Assembly (NCBI RefSeq): GCF_002943565.1
Contig: NZ_PJCH01000005.1
Location: forward strand, 186,001-250,000
From: Hyphococcus luteus
Lineage (GTDB): Bacteria > Pseudomonadota > Alphaproteobacteria > Caulobacterales > Parvularculaceae
Direction of reading: 5' to 3'
Length of the DNA stretch: 64,000 bases
Shown one piece after another: positions 17,915 to 26,816 of the stretch. The position numbers were made by a program, and so were the translations under genes. A model generated the notes under the pieces. That model did no database searches. It had not been told where the DNA came from and saw only the letters and a list, made by a program, of their open reading frames with translations. Numbering within the stretch: the first letter of the stretch is position 1; the number at the start of each line of letters is the position of its first letter.

Positions 17915-17944
17915 TTAACCGGCGTTATGTCTATTTTATACAAT
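17915..17944 (+). promoter_or_regulatory. Possible sigma-70 promoter for the VPLPA-CTERM gene
   Basis: TTAACC (17915-17920), an 18-bp spacer and TACAAT (17939-17944) in an AT-rich patch, 71 bp before the start codon. It is the only promoter-like pair between lysS and the next gene. Confidence 0.35.
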
Positions 17945-18014
17945 CACGCGCCGCCCGCCCGGTATATCTCCTTGCGCATGATCACTGTTGAGTAATGCGT
18001 GGGGAGTATTCCGC

Positions 18015-18695
18015 ATGAAGATGAAATCCAAAGTCGCCGCCCTGGCGGCATCCTTAGTCATGGCCGGCGGCGCGCAGGCGGCGGTCCTGACTTACGAGAT
18101 CTCTCATAATTTCTCGTCCTATCAGAACAATCTTGACGGCACCCCCGCGGCGCTGCCCGGCGGCGGCCTGTTGTCCGGCACGATCAGCTTCGACAGCGAC
18201 ACAAACGCTGTCCTTGACGCGACCCTGACCAGTTACTTGCCCGGACCGGGCGGCCGCACGTCGATCTATGATCTGGACGGCACGGAGCCGGACGACGACG
18301 TCACGACGACAGCAAGCCTCACCGCTAATGTGCTGACGCTGAACTCGCAGTATGATTACTTCAATGTCGCAGGCTCAGCCGCCAGACGGCCGGCGCACGG
18401 GGCGAAATTGACGCTCGATTTCGGAACCGGCAGCCTTGGCGATGCGACCCTTGTGGCCGCCGCTTCTGAGGCATTCTACAATTACGGTTGGCGTTTCACT
18501 GTTTACGGGCTGGCGAGGACCACCGGTTACCATGGCGGCCAGAACGGCGAGTTGACCTTCTCTCTCGCGGACGCCGACGGCGGCCCGGGCGATCCGGTTC
18601 TCGAAACGCCCCTGCCGGCGGCCTTCCCGCTGATGTTCGCAGGCGTCGCCGCGTTTGGCGCCGTCAGCCGGCGCCGGCGGGCGGATAACGCCTGA
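18015..18695 (+). CDS. VPLPA-CTERM sorting domain protein, exported
   Basis: A 226-residue protein with a signal peptide (AALAASLVMAGGAQA) and a C-terminal sorting tail: ETPLPAAFPLMFAGVAAFG then an Arg cluster (SRRRRA), i.e. a PxPxA motif, a hydrophobic helix and a basic end. Such tails direct proteins to an exosortase-type processing system that attaches extracellular or exopolysaccharide-linked proteins. The middle is a beta-rich domain (YEISHNFSSYQNN, LSGTISFDSDTNAV) of the kind common among PEP-CTERM proteins. ggggag precedes the ATG. No exosortase gene is in this window. A second such protein is at 63520-64000. Confidence 0.82.
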   Translation: MKMKSKVAALAASLVMAGGAQAAVLTYEISHNFSSYQNNLDGTPAALPGGGLLSGTISFDSDTNAVLDATLTSYLPGPGGRTSIYDLDGTEPDDDVTTTASLTANVLTLNSQYDYFNVAGSAARRPAHGAKLTLDFGTGSLGDATLVAAASEAFYNYGWRFTVYGLARTTGYHGGQNGELTFSLADADGGPGDPVLETPLPAAFPLMFAGVAAFGAVSRRRRADNA

Positions 18696-18741
18696 GCCGC
18701 CTTAACAGTCTCGCGCGAAAAGTCCCCCTCGCGCATCAAGC

Positions 18742-18779
18742 AAAAGACGAAGCCTCCCGCACGGGGCTTCGTCTTTTTT
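18742..18779 (+). terminator. Rho-independent terminator
   Basis: aaaagacgaagcc (18742-18754) pairs with ggcttcgtctttt (18764-18776), 13 bp, followed by a T run. It ends the VPLPA-CTERM transcript 47 bp after the stop. Confidence 0.9.
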
Positions 18780-18863
18780 GTTTTTAAGGCTCCGTCCTCT
18801 CTTAACGGCCGCGCTTGGCCCCCGCGGCAACCATCCCCCGCAAGCATGTGTTATGCTGCGGGC

Positions 18864-20225
18864 ATGGCGAGATTATTGAGAATTATTGCGGCCGGACTGG
18901 CGGGCTTCATGGCCGCGGGCGCCCTTGCGCTTGCACAGGACGCGCCGGCGGAAGATCCCGACCCCGTCATTGAAGCGGCGCCGCCGGGCGCCGGCGACGC
19001 GGACATCGCCGCGCGCATCGAGGGCATTTTCGCCGAGATCGATTCCCTGAAGGACGTTGACGCGTCGGTCTCCGCCGGGGTGGTGACGCTGTCGGGCGAG
19101 ACCGCCACGGCCGACGCCGCAACGCGGGCGGAATCCATCGCGGCGCGGATCAACGGCGTCGTCACCGTCGAAAATGAAATCGAACGGGACGTTTCCGTTT
19201 CCACCCGCGTCACGCCGGCGCTCGGACAAGTGGAAAACGTCCTGCGCGAAGGCGCGCGCTCGCTGCCGCTTTTTCTGATGGCGCTGATCGTTTTTCTCGC
19301 CATTGCGGCCTTCGGCTTGCTTGTCTCCGGCTGGGGCGCGTTATGGCGGCGCATCACGCCGAACGCCTTCATCGCCGAAATCGCAGGCTCCACCGCGCGG
19401 GGGCTTTTCATCGTGCTCGGCGCAATCGCCATGCTCAGCCTTCTCGACGCGACGGCGTTTCTCGGCGCCTTTCTCGGCGCTGCGGGCGTGATCGGCCTCG
19501 CCGTCGGCTTCGCCGTGCGCGACACGATCGAAAATTACATCGCTTCGATCATGCTGTCCCTGCGCCAGCCCTTTCGTCCCAACGATCATGTGGTCATTGA
19601 CGACAAGGAAGGCCGCGTCATCCGCCTGACCTCGCGCGCCACAATATTGATGACGTTAGAGGGCAACCATTTGCGCATCCCGAACGCCGCCGTCTTCAAG
19701 GCAGTGATTTTGAACTACACCCGCAATCCCGAACGCCGTTTCGATTTCGAACTTGGGGTCGACGCCGACGACGACCCGATCGCCGCCATCGACACCGGCG
19801 TCGCGGCGATCGCGGCGCTGGACTTCGTCCTGAAGGACCCGCCGCCGCTCGGCTTCATCCGCGCCGTCGGCGATTCCAACATCGTCATCTTTTTCGCCGC
19901 CTGGATCGACCAGCGCGGAGCCGATTTCGCCAAATCCCGCAGCCTCGCCCTCGCCGCCGCCAAGGACGCGCTCGAAGAGGCGGGTTTCGCCCTGCCCGAG
20001 CCGATCTACCGGCTGCGTTTCGACGAGAGCGCTCCGGCGATCCTCAGGGAAACCCGGCCCGACAGGACCGCCCCGACGCCGCCAGAAAAACCGAAACCGC
20101 CGCGCAAGCCCAAAAGTCCGGCGGCGCAGAATATCGCCCCGGACACCCATCTTGAGGAAAAGGTCGCCGAGGAACGCCGCGAACAGGGCGAGGACCTGCT
20201 CTCCAGCGCCGCGCCCGTGGAATAA
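18864..20225 (+). CDS. Mechanosensitive ion channel (MscS family) with BON domain
   Basis: A 453-residue protein: signal peptide (ALALAQ), a periplasmic BON domain at about residues 45-105 (DVDASVSAGVVTLSGETAT, then INGVVTVENEIE), three membrane helices around residues 130-215, and the MscS pore and beta domain (AAGVIGLAVGFAVRDTIENYIASIML, then RPNDHVVIDDKEGRVIRLTSRAT). It should open under membrane tension on hypo-osmotic shock; the BON domain may anchor it to envelope lipids. The C-terminus is a Pro/Lys-rich tail. The ATG at 18864 is preferred over an in-frame ATG at 18846 because it leads directly into the signal sequence. Confidence 0.92.
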   Translation: MARLLRIIAAGLAGFMAAGALALAQDAPAEDPDPVIEAAPPGAGDADIAARIEGIFAEIDSLKDVDASVSAGVVTLSGETATADAATRAESIAARINGVVTVENEIERDVSVSTRVTPALGQVENVLREGARSLPLFLMALIVFLAIAAFGLLVSGWGALWRRITPNAFIAEIAGSTARGLFIVLGAIAMLSLLDATAFLGAFLGAAGVIGLAVGFAVRDTIENYIASIMLSLRQPFRPNDHVVIDDKEGRVIRLTSRATILMTLEGNHLRIPNAAVFKAVILNYTRNPERRFDFELGVDADDDPIAAIDTGVAAIAALDFVLKDPPPLGFIRAVGDSNIVIFFAAWIDQRGADFAKSRSLALAAAKDALEEAGFALPEPIYRLRFDESAPAILRETRPDRTAPTPPEKPKPPRKPKSPAAQNIAPDTHLEEKVAEERREQGEDLLSSAAPVE

Positions 20226-20286
20226 GCCAACCGCGGCCAAGGGAAACCATTCGACGCCGGGAACGGGCGCGGCTAACCTCGCCCTC

Positions 20287-20964
20287 ATGTGCTTTTCGGC
20301 AACCGCCAGCTTCACCGCCGCCGCCGTTCTCGGCGCCGTCGGCGCGGCGACGCTCGCCCAGAAACCGAAACCGCGCGACATGGCGTTCGCCGCCATCCCG
20401 CTTATCTTCGCCGCGCATCAGACGATCGAAGGCGCGATCTGGCTGCACCTCAATCAGGGAGACGCCGTTCCGAACGCGCTTGTCGTCGCCTTCCTGCTGA
20501 TCGCGCAGGTGCTCTGGCCCGTCTATATCCCCGCAAGCGTCATCGCGATGGAGAAGGACAGGAAACGTCCCGGCCTGTGGGTCCTCTTGGCGGCGGGGGT
20601 CCTCGTCTCCGGGACGCTCGCCTATATTCTCATCTTCCATCATTACACCGTGAGCGCAGTTGCGGACGGCCTGCGCTATGCAACCGATCACGAATTCGAA
20701 CGCCGCCTCCTGGCGCTCTATCTCCTTGCGACGGTTGCGCCGCTCTTCTTGTCGCGCCATTTTTATGTGGTGATGTTCGGCGCGGCGACGCTTCTGGGGG
20801 CCGTTGTCACCGTCCTCGCCTATTTTTACGCAGCCGCCTCAGTCTGGTGTTTCTTTTCCGCCGTGGCGAGCGTCATCGTCTTTCTCCATGTCCGGCGGTC
20901 CAATCGCGCCGCGCCTGACGAAAAAAACGTTGGGGAAACGTCAATGAATATTGACGCGGCGTAA
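20287..20964 (+). CDS. Multi-pass membrane protein beginning MCFSATASF (DUF6629-like)
   Basis: A 225-residue protein with about seven hydrophobic helices. The start MCFSATASFTAAAVLGAVG, then HQTIEGAIWLHL, resembles an uncharacterised membrane family (DUF6629-like; recalled, not checked). No catalytic motif is obvious; conserved-looking His/Glu in AAHQTIEGAIW lies within a membrane region. It follows the MscS gene by 61 bp and may share its transcript. Confidence 0.65.
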   Translation: MCFSATASFTAAAVLGAVGAATLAQKPKPRDMAFAAIPLIFAAHQTIEGAIWLHLNQGDAVPNALVVAFLLIAQVLWPVYIPASVIAMEKDRKRPGLWVLLAAGVLVSGTLAYILIFHHYTVSAVADGLRYATDHEFERRLLALYLLATVAPLFLSRHFYVVMFGAATLLGAVVTVLAYFYAAASVWCFFSAVASVIVFLHVRRSNRAAPDEKNVGETSMNIDAA

Positions 20965-21453
20965 ATGAGAGAATTAGCAGTCGGCGCAGCGAAGCGCTAA
21001 TCGCCTGAAAACAATGAGCCGTTCTCCTCCGCCGCCTTGGCGGAAGCCGCTAAAAACAAGCAAGACGATGTCACGCGGCGCAGACCGACGCATGCGCATT
21101 CCGGCGACAATAAAACTGTTCGCAAACGCATTGAAGCGCTATTTAGCTATCGCAACGATTCGCTTTTGATGTTATCTTATCCAATCACGAACAAACAATA
21201 CGAAACGAAATATTAGGGGGCCTTCGGTTAACCTTGTTTCGCGTTTTAGAAAACGCGATGGGGTCAGGGTTTGCTGAGGCGGGCACGGGAACAAGACGGA
21301 GAGCGGTGAAACGAAAACGGCGAAGAGTATCGACTGACAGGGCGGGCGAACGACATGCCTTATTGCAATCACATGAATGCGAATGAAAAGACGGCGCGCC
21401 GTTCTTGCTTTCTGTCGAACGCAAACCATATCGATAAAAAGGGTTTGCCAAAG
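20965..21453. other. Gene-free stretch upstream of the prkA operon
   Basis: No open frame here has a credible ribosome site or family match. It holds small hairpins: ttagc...gctaa around gcgc...gcgc (about 20975-21000), ccgcc-tt-ggcgg (21032-21043), and a 16-bp palindromic element gcgttttagaaaacgc (21241-21256). 21120-21220 is AT-rich and is the likely place for a promoter. Confidence 0.5.
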
Positions 21454-21507
21454 ATGCGAAAGGCGCTTGAGTTTGAGCGCGCCGGTTTTGAAGGCGGAGT
21501 TGCGTAA
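21454..21507 (+). CDS. Possible 17-codon leader peptide before the prkA terminator
   Basis: ATG at 21454 reads MRKALEFERAGFEGGVA then TAA at 21505-21507, 12 bp before an intrinsic terminator. No strong ribosome site is visible (aagggtttgccaaag). It could be a leader ORF of an attenuator or chance. Confidence 0.2.
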   Translation: MRKALEFERAGFEGGVA

Positions 21508-21519
21508 TGGGTGCGGGGG

Positions 21520-21546
21520 GCGCTGGTTTTGGCCAGCGCCTTTTTT
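21520..21546 (+). terminator. Intrinsic terminator 60 bp before prkA
   Basis: ggcgctgg (21520-21527) pairs with ccagcgcc (21533-21540) around a ttttgg-like loop, followed by six T. It ends a transcript directly upstream of prkA, so either a small RNA ends here or the prkA leader is attenuated. Confidence 0.85.
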
Positions 21547-21605
21547 AATTTCAAAAAAGGGCTGCGGGGCCCCGCGAAGAGCGAGTGAGAAGTGAGCGTG
21601 CGATC

Positions 21606-23555
21606 ATGACTGAACAATCTCTCGATGTCTTTGACATTTTTTCCGAGGGCTACACCAAACACAAACAAGAGGCGATGAGCCTCAGGGATTACCTGCTGGC
21701 GGCGCGCGACGATCCGATGCTTTACGCAACGCCCGCCGAACGCATGGTCAAAGCCATCGGCGAACCGACGCTTGTGGACACGTCGAAGGACCCGCGCCTG
21801 GCGCGCATCTTCTCGAACCGAACCATTCGCCATTATGAAGCCTTCGAAGGCTTTTACGGCATGGAGGACACGATCGAACGCATCGTCTCCTTCTTCCGCC
21901 ACGCGGCGCAAGGCCTCGAGGAAAAACGCCAGATCATCTATCTCCTCGGCCCCGTGGGCGGCGGCAAATCTTCGCTCGCCGAGCGCCTGAAAGACCTGAT
22001 GGAGGAATATCCCATCTATGTCCTGAAAGCCGGCAACGAGATTTCGCCGGTCTTCGAAAGCCCGCTCGGCCTCTTCCAGTCGCAAGAGCTGCAGAGCCTG
22101 CTCGAAGAGAAATACGGCATTGAAAAGCGCCGCCTGACGGGCCTGATGAGCCCCTGGGCGGTGAAGCGCCTCGACGAGTTCGGCGGCGACATCTCGAAAT
22201 TCGAGGTGGTGCGCGTCTTCCCGTCGAAACTGCGCCAGCTCGCCATCGCCAAGACTGAGCCGGGCGATGAAAACAACCAGGACATTTCGGCCCTTGTCGG
22301 CAAGGTCGACATCAGGAAGCTCGAACATTTCTCCCAGGACGACACCGACGCCTATTCCTATTCGGGCGGGCTGTGCCGCGCGAACCAAGGCCTTCTGGAA
22401 TTCGTCGAGATGTTCAAGGCGCCGATCAAGGTCCTGCACCCGCTTTTAACGGCGACGCAGGAAGGCAATTATGTCGGCACCGAAGCCTTGGGCCCCATTC
22501 CGTTCAGCGGCATCATTCTCGCCCACTCCAACGAAAGCGAGTGGCAGCAATTCCGCAACAACAAGAACAATGAGGCGTTCCTCGACCGCATCAATGTGAT
22601 CAAGGTGCCGTACTGCCTGCGCGTCACCGAAGAACGCCAGATTTACGAAAAGCTGCTGGCGCATTCCGAACTCGCCAACGCATCCTGCGCGCCGGAAACG
22701 CTCGATCTTCTCGCGCGCTTCTCGGTCCTCACGCGCCTTCGCGAACATGAAAACTCGAATCTCTATTCGAAGCTTCGCGTTTATGACGGCGAAAAGCTGA
22801 AAGACACGGATCCGAAAGCCAAGACCATGCAGGAATATCGCGACGCCGCCGGCGTCGACGAAGGCATGGACGGGATTTCGACCCGCTTCGCCTACAAGGT
22901 GCTGTCGGAAACCTTCAACTTCGACACCGACGAGGTCGCCGCCGATCCGGTGCACCTCATGTATGTGCTCGAGAACTTCATCAAGCGCGAGCAATATCCC
23001 GACGAGACCGAGAAACAATATCTCGATTTCATCAAGTCGGAGCTGTCGGCCCGCTACGCCGAGTTCATCGGCAAGGAGATCCAGAAGGCTTATCTCGAAA
23101 GCTACGCCGAATACGGCCAGAATCTCTTCGACCGCTATATCGCCTATGCGGACGCCTGGATCGAGGATCAGGATTATAAAGACCCCGACACCGGCCAGCT
23201 TCTCGACCGGGCGACGATCGACGCCGAGCTTTCCAAAATCGAAAAGCCGGCGGGCATCGCCAATCCGAAAGACTTCCGCAACGAGGTCGTGAAATTCGCG
23301 CTTCGCGCCCGGGCGAACAATGAGGGCAAGAACCCGAAATGGACGTCCTATGAGAAACTGCGCAATGTCATTGAAAAGCGCATGTTCTCCCAAGTCGAAG
23401 ACCTCCTGCCGGTCATCTCCTTCGACTCCAAGAAGGACACCGAAACCGCACAGAAGCATGAAAGCTTCGTCGAACGCATGACCGAACGCGGCTACACCCC
23501 GCGCCAGGTCCGCCGCCTCGTCGAATGGTATATGCGCGTTAACAAAGCTGGCTGA
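21606..23555 (+). CDS. prkA: PrkA-type AAA+ serine protein kinase / stress ATPase
   Basis: A 649-residue PrkA (YeaG) protein. The N-terminal AAA domain has Walker A GPVGGGKSS at residues 115-123 and DIFSEGYTKHKQEAMSL at the start; the C-terminal domain is the PrkA kinase-like part (RGYTPRQVRRLVEWYMRVN at the end). In enterobacteria YeaG acts with YeaH in nitrogen-starvation and stationary-phase stress; B. subtilis PrkA affects sporulation. Here it heads the conserved set prkA, yeaH (DUF444), spoVR. The ATG is 60 bp after an intrinsic terminator. Confidence 0.96.
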   Translation: MTEQSLDVFDIFSEGYTKHKQEAMSLRDYLLAARDDPMLYATPAERMVKAIGEPTLVDTSKDPRLARIFSNRTIRHYEAFEGFYGMEDTIERIVSFFRHAAQGLEEKRQIIYLLGPVGGGKSSLAERLKDLMEEYPIYVLKAGNEISPVFESPLGLFQSQELQSLLEEKYGIEKRRLTGLMSPWAVKRLDEFGGDISKFEVVRVFPSKLRQLAIAKTEPGDENNQDISALVGKVDIRKLEHFSQDDTDAYSYSGGLCRANQGLLEFVEMFKAPIKVLHPLLTATQEGNYVGTEALGPIPFSGIILAHSNESEWQQFRNNKNNEAFLDRINVIKVPYCLRVTEERQIYEKLLAHSELANASCAPETLDLLARFSVLTRLREHENSNLYSKLRVYDGEKLKDTDPKAKTMQEYRDAAGVDEGMDGISTRFAYKVLSETFNFDTDEVAADPVHLMYVLENFIKREQYPDETEKQYLDFIKSELSARYAEFIGKEIQKAYLESYAEYGQNLFDRYIAYADAWIEDQDYKDPDTGQLLDRATIDAELSKIEKPAGIANPKDFRNEVVKFALRARANNEGKNPKWTSYEKLRNVIEKRMFSQVEDLLPVISFDSKKDTETAQKHESFVERMTERGYTPRQVRRLVEWYMRVNKAG

Positions 23556-23649
23556 TCGGCCGGCCAAATGACGGGATTAGGACAGGGATTTGGGGATTGA
23601 ACATTTGTTGCGTAATCTCATCCCTGAAGCCTGATCCCTGGTTCCTGTT

Positions 23650-24972
23650 ATGAATTCGTTCCACTTCATCGACCGGCGCAAGAACCCCAAGGGCAAGTCC
23701 TTGGGCAACCGTCAGCGTTTCCTGAAACGCGCCAAGGCGCAAATCAAGGACGCGGTGAACAAGTCCCTGCGCGACCGCTCCATGAAGGAGATCGACAAGG
23801 GCGAAAAGATCACCATTCCGTCGAAGTCGACGGCAGAGCCGCGCTTTTCCCATGACCGCGAACAGGGCGAGCGCGAGGCGGTCCATCCCGGCAACAAGGA
23901 ATTCTCCGCCGGCGACAAGATCAAGAAACCGCCGAAAGGCGCCGGGCGCGGCAAGGGCAAGGAAGCGAGCGATTCAGGCGAAGGCGAGGACTCCTTCCAG
24001 TTCACCCTGACCCAGGACGAATTTCTCGACATTTTTTTCGAAGACCTGGAACTCCCGAACCTCGTCAAACGCTCCCTGAAGGAAATCAAGTCCTATGCTT
24101 ACAAGCGTGCGGGGCTTACCGTGGCGGGCTCGCCGACAAATATGAATCTCGTCAGGACCATGAGGAACGCCCATGGCCGCCGGCTGGCGCTGAAGCGCCC
24201 CTCGACGAAAGAGATGAACGAGCTGAAAGAGCGCCTGTTCGAGCTCGAAAAGATCGCCAGCCCCTCCGAAGAGGAAATCGCCGAGAAAAAGGCCGTTCTC
24301 GAAAAGCTCGAAACCATGGAGCAGCGCCGGCGCTTTACGCCGTTCATCGATCCGCTCGATCTGCGCTACAACGCCTATGAGCCGACGCCGGTGGAGACCA
24401 CCGCGGCGGTGATGTTCTGCCTGATGGACGTCTCGGGCTCCATGGGCGAGCGCGAGAAAGACCTCGCCAAGCGGTTTTACATGCTGCTCTATCTGTTCCT
24501 CAAACGCCGCTATGAGCGCGTGGAAGTGGTCTTCATCCGCCACACCCACCATGCCGAAGAAGTCGACGAAGAGACGTTTTTCTATTCGCGCCAGTCGGGC
24601 GGCACGGTGGTCTCGACCGCGCTTGAAAAAATGCTCGAGGTGCAACGCGAGCGCTTCCCCGCCCATGAGTGGAACATCTATGTGGCGCAAGCGTCCGACG
24701 GCTTCACGCAATCGGGCGACGCCAAACGCTGCGTCGAGATGCTCGACGAAGACGTCATGCCGGTCTCGCAATATTACGCCTATATCGAGATCCTCGACGA
24801 GCGCGAGCTTGAGGTGTTTTCCGACGCCGATTCAGGCGCCGAACTCTGGCGCGCCTACCGCACCTTCGCGCCGAAATGGCCGAACTTCGCGCAAACGCGC
24901 ATCGCCCGGCCTCAGGACATCTTCCCAGTCTTCCGCGAACTCTTCGCCCGCGACACGCAGGAGGCGGCGTGA
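23650..24972 (+). CDS. yeaH: YeaH/YhbH family protein (DUF444, VWA-like)
   Basis: A 440-residue DUF444 protein. The N-terminal half is basic and charged; a central segment (LTQDEFLDIFFEDLELPNLVKRSLKEI) precedes a von Willebrand A-like domain with the MIDAS start CLMDVSGSMGEREKDLAKRF near residue 257. It is the usual partner of PrkA. The 94-bp gap after prkA contains imperfectly complementary runs of gggatt/aatctc and cagggat/atccctg that could form a hairpin. The stop overlaps the GTG start of the next gene (GTGA). Confidence 0.93.
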   Translation: MNSFHFIDRRKNPKGKSLGNRQRFLKRAKAQIKDAVNKSLRDRSMKEIDKGEKITIPSKSTAEPRFSHDREQGEREAVHPGNKEFSAGDKIKKPPKGAGRGKGKEASDSGEGEDSFQFTLTQDEFLDIFFEDLELPNLVKRSLKEIKSYAYKRAGLTVAGSPTNMNLVRTMRNAHGRRLALKRPSTKEMNELKERLFELEKIASPSEEEIAEKKAVLEKLETMEQRRRFTPFIDPLDLRYNAYEPTPVETTAAVMFCLMDVSGSMGEREKDLAKRFYMLLYLFLKRRYERVEVVFIRHTHHAEEVDEETFFYSRQSGGTVVSTALEKMLEVQRERFPAHEWNIYVAQASDGFTQSGDAKRCVEMLDEDVMPVSQYYAYIEILDERELEVFSDADSGAELWRAYRTFAPKWPNFAQTRIARPQDIFPVFRELFARDTQEAA

Positions 24973-25271
24973 GCTATATTATTGCGGGCATAATCGGCGT
25001 TGGCTGGGCCATTATTTTACAACGTCCCATCAAAAAACTTACCGCGGCGAACCATCCCAGCGATTTGCGCAACCAGTTGTTTGGAACACTGGCCGTAACT
25101 TTAGCGCTTCTTCCATTTTTGTTCTGGAAAGCATTGCCTGTTGAACTGCCTCTGCAACCATTAGCATGGGGCGCTCTTGAGAAAGAGATTGCCATGTCAT
25201 GGTTGCTGGCGGGACCTGCAAGCCTTCGGGTTTTGTTTCATGTACTATTCGTGAAAAGGGCCTCAAAATGA
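24969..25271 (+). CDS. Small membrane protein wedged between yeaH and spoVR
   Basis: Starting at GTG 24969 the 100-residue product (MSYIIAGIIGVGWAIILQ...) has an N-terminal membrane helix, a second one (LFGTLAVTLALLPFLFWKAL, about residues 42-62), and a hydrophobic C-terminal stretch (WLLAGPASLRVLFHVLFV). It overlaps yeaH by GTGA and spoVR by ATGA, so it is translated in step with both. Its DNA is visibly more AT-rich than its neighbours. I know no family for it. Confidence 0.7.
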   Translation: MSYIIAGIIGVGWAIILQRPIKKLTAANHPSDLRNQLFGTLAVTLALLPFLFWKALPVELPLQPLAWGALEKEIAMSWLLAGPASLRVLFHVLFVKRASK

Positions 25272-26761
25272 GCGCGGTCTCCGAAAAACTCCCCCTCATC
25301 TACAACGAAGCCGACTGGGACTTCGACGCCCTGAAGCGCGCCTATGACGCGATCGAGGACATTGCGCTGAACGATCTCGGGCTCAATGTCTATGCAAACC
25401 AGATCGAGATCATCTCGTCCGAACAGATGCTCGACGCCTATTCCAGCCACGGCATGCCGCTGATGTACAAGCACTGGTCCTTCGGCAAGCATTTCGCCCG
25501 GGACCAGATGAATTACCAGAAGGGCTATTCCGGTCTCGCCTATGAGATTGTAATCAACTCGAACCCTTGCATCGCTTATCTCATGGAAGAGAACACCATG
25601 ACGATGCAGGCGCTCGTCATGGCGCACGCCTCATTCGGCCATAACCACTTTTTCAAGAACAATTATCTCTTCCGGCAATGGACGGACGCCGACGGCATCC
25701 TGCCCTATCTCGACTTCGCCAAGAAATATATTTCGAAATGCGAGGACGAATACGGGCCCGAAGAAGTCGAGGCGGTGCTCGACGCCGCCCATTCCCTGAT
25801 GGATCAGGGCGTCTTCCGCTATAACCGCCCGCCGCGCCTGTCCGACGCCGACCGCCTGGCGCGCATCGCCGCGCGGATCAAGCATGAGGAAACGAGCTTC
25901 AACGACATCTGGCGCACGCTCCCCAATTCCGAAGAGCCGGACGACGAAAAGGAAGTGCGCCAGCAGGAAGTCAAAAACATCCAGCTTCCCGAAGAGAACA
26001 TTCTCTACTTCATCGAGAAAGCCTCGCCGGTGTTGCGTCCCTGGCAGCGCGAGATCGTTCGGATCGTCAGGAATATCGGTCAGTATTTCTATCCGCAGAA
26101 ACAGACGAAAGTGATGAACGAAGGCTGCGCCACCTTCGTCCACCATTACATCATGAACGAGCTTTATAATCGCGGCCAGATTTCAGAAGGCGCGATCATG
26201 GAGTTCCTGCACTCTCACTCCTCGGTCGTCTTCCAGCCGGAATTCGACGATCCGCGCTATTCAGGCATCAATCCTTACGCGCTCGGCTTCGCGATGATGG
26301 AGGACATCAAGCGCATCTGCGAAGACCCGAAAGAGGAAGACCGCGACTGGTTCCCCGACATCGCCGGGTCGGGAGACTGGCGCGGCATTCTGAAAGACGC
26401 CTGGGAGAATTTCCGCGACGAAAGCTTCATCCTGCAATATCTCTCGCCCACGGTGATGCGCCATTTCCGCATGTTCGCCATCGATGACGATTCCGAAGAA
26501 AGCCATATAGAGATCGAGGCGATCCATGACGACCGCGGTTTCCGCAGGGTGCGCCAGATTCTGGCCGGCATGTACGATCTCGGCATGCACGAGCCGAACA
26601 TCCAGGTCGTCGGCGCCGATCTCGAAGGAGACCGCACCCTGCAGCTGCGCCACATGGTGCATAACGGCCGCACGCTGAACGAAAAAACCTCGGCCGCCGT
26701 CCTCACCCATATCGAAACGCTGTGGGGGTATGACGTGACGCTGGACGAAGAAGACGCTTAA
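25268..26761 (+). CDS. spoVR: SpoVR family protein (YcgB-like)
   Basis: A 497-residue SpoVR-like protein: WDFDALKRAYDAIEDIALNDLGL near the start, FGKHFARDQMNYQKGYSGLAYEIVINSNPCIAYLMEENT split over residues 65-105, MNEGCATFVHHYIMNELY and the NPYALGFAMMEDIKRICE block. B. subtilis SpoVR affects spore cortex formation; in non-sporulating proteobacteria it travels with PrkA and YeaH. ATG 25268 overlaps the stop of the small membrane protein gene. Confidence 0.95.
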   Translation: MSAVSEKLPLIYNEADWDFDALKRAYDAIEDIALNDLGLNVYANQIEIISSEQMLDAYSSHGMPLMYKHWSFGKHFARDQMNYQKGYSGLAYEIVINSNPCIAYLMEENTMTMQALVMAHASFGHNHFFKNNYLFRQWTDADGILPYLDFAKKYISKCEDEYGPEEVEAVLDAAHSLMDQGVFRYNRPPRLSDADRLARIAARIKHEETSFNDIWRTLPNSEEPDDEKEVRQQEVKNIQLPEENILYFIEKASPVLRPWQREIVRIVRNIGQYFYPQKQTKVMNEGCATFVHHYIMNELYNRGQISEGAIMEFLHSHSSVVFQPEFDDPRYSGINPYALGFAMMEDIKRICEDPKEEDRDWFPDIAGSGDWRGILKDAWENFRDESFILQYLSPTVMRHFRMFAIDDDSEESHIEIEAIHDDRGFRRVRQILAGMYDLGMHEPNIQVVGADLEGDRTLQLRHMVHNGRTLNEKTSAAVLTHIETLWGYDVTLDEEDA

Positions 26762-26816
26762 GATTTGAAGCTGAGGCCTCAAATCGTCGCAATCATCAAA
26801 AAAGAATCATAGTTAT

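Noticed and set aside
21377-21595. 72-residue + strand open frame before prkA
   Set aside because: It runs through the intrinsic terminator and has no ribosome site or conserved look.
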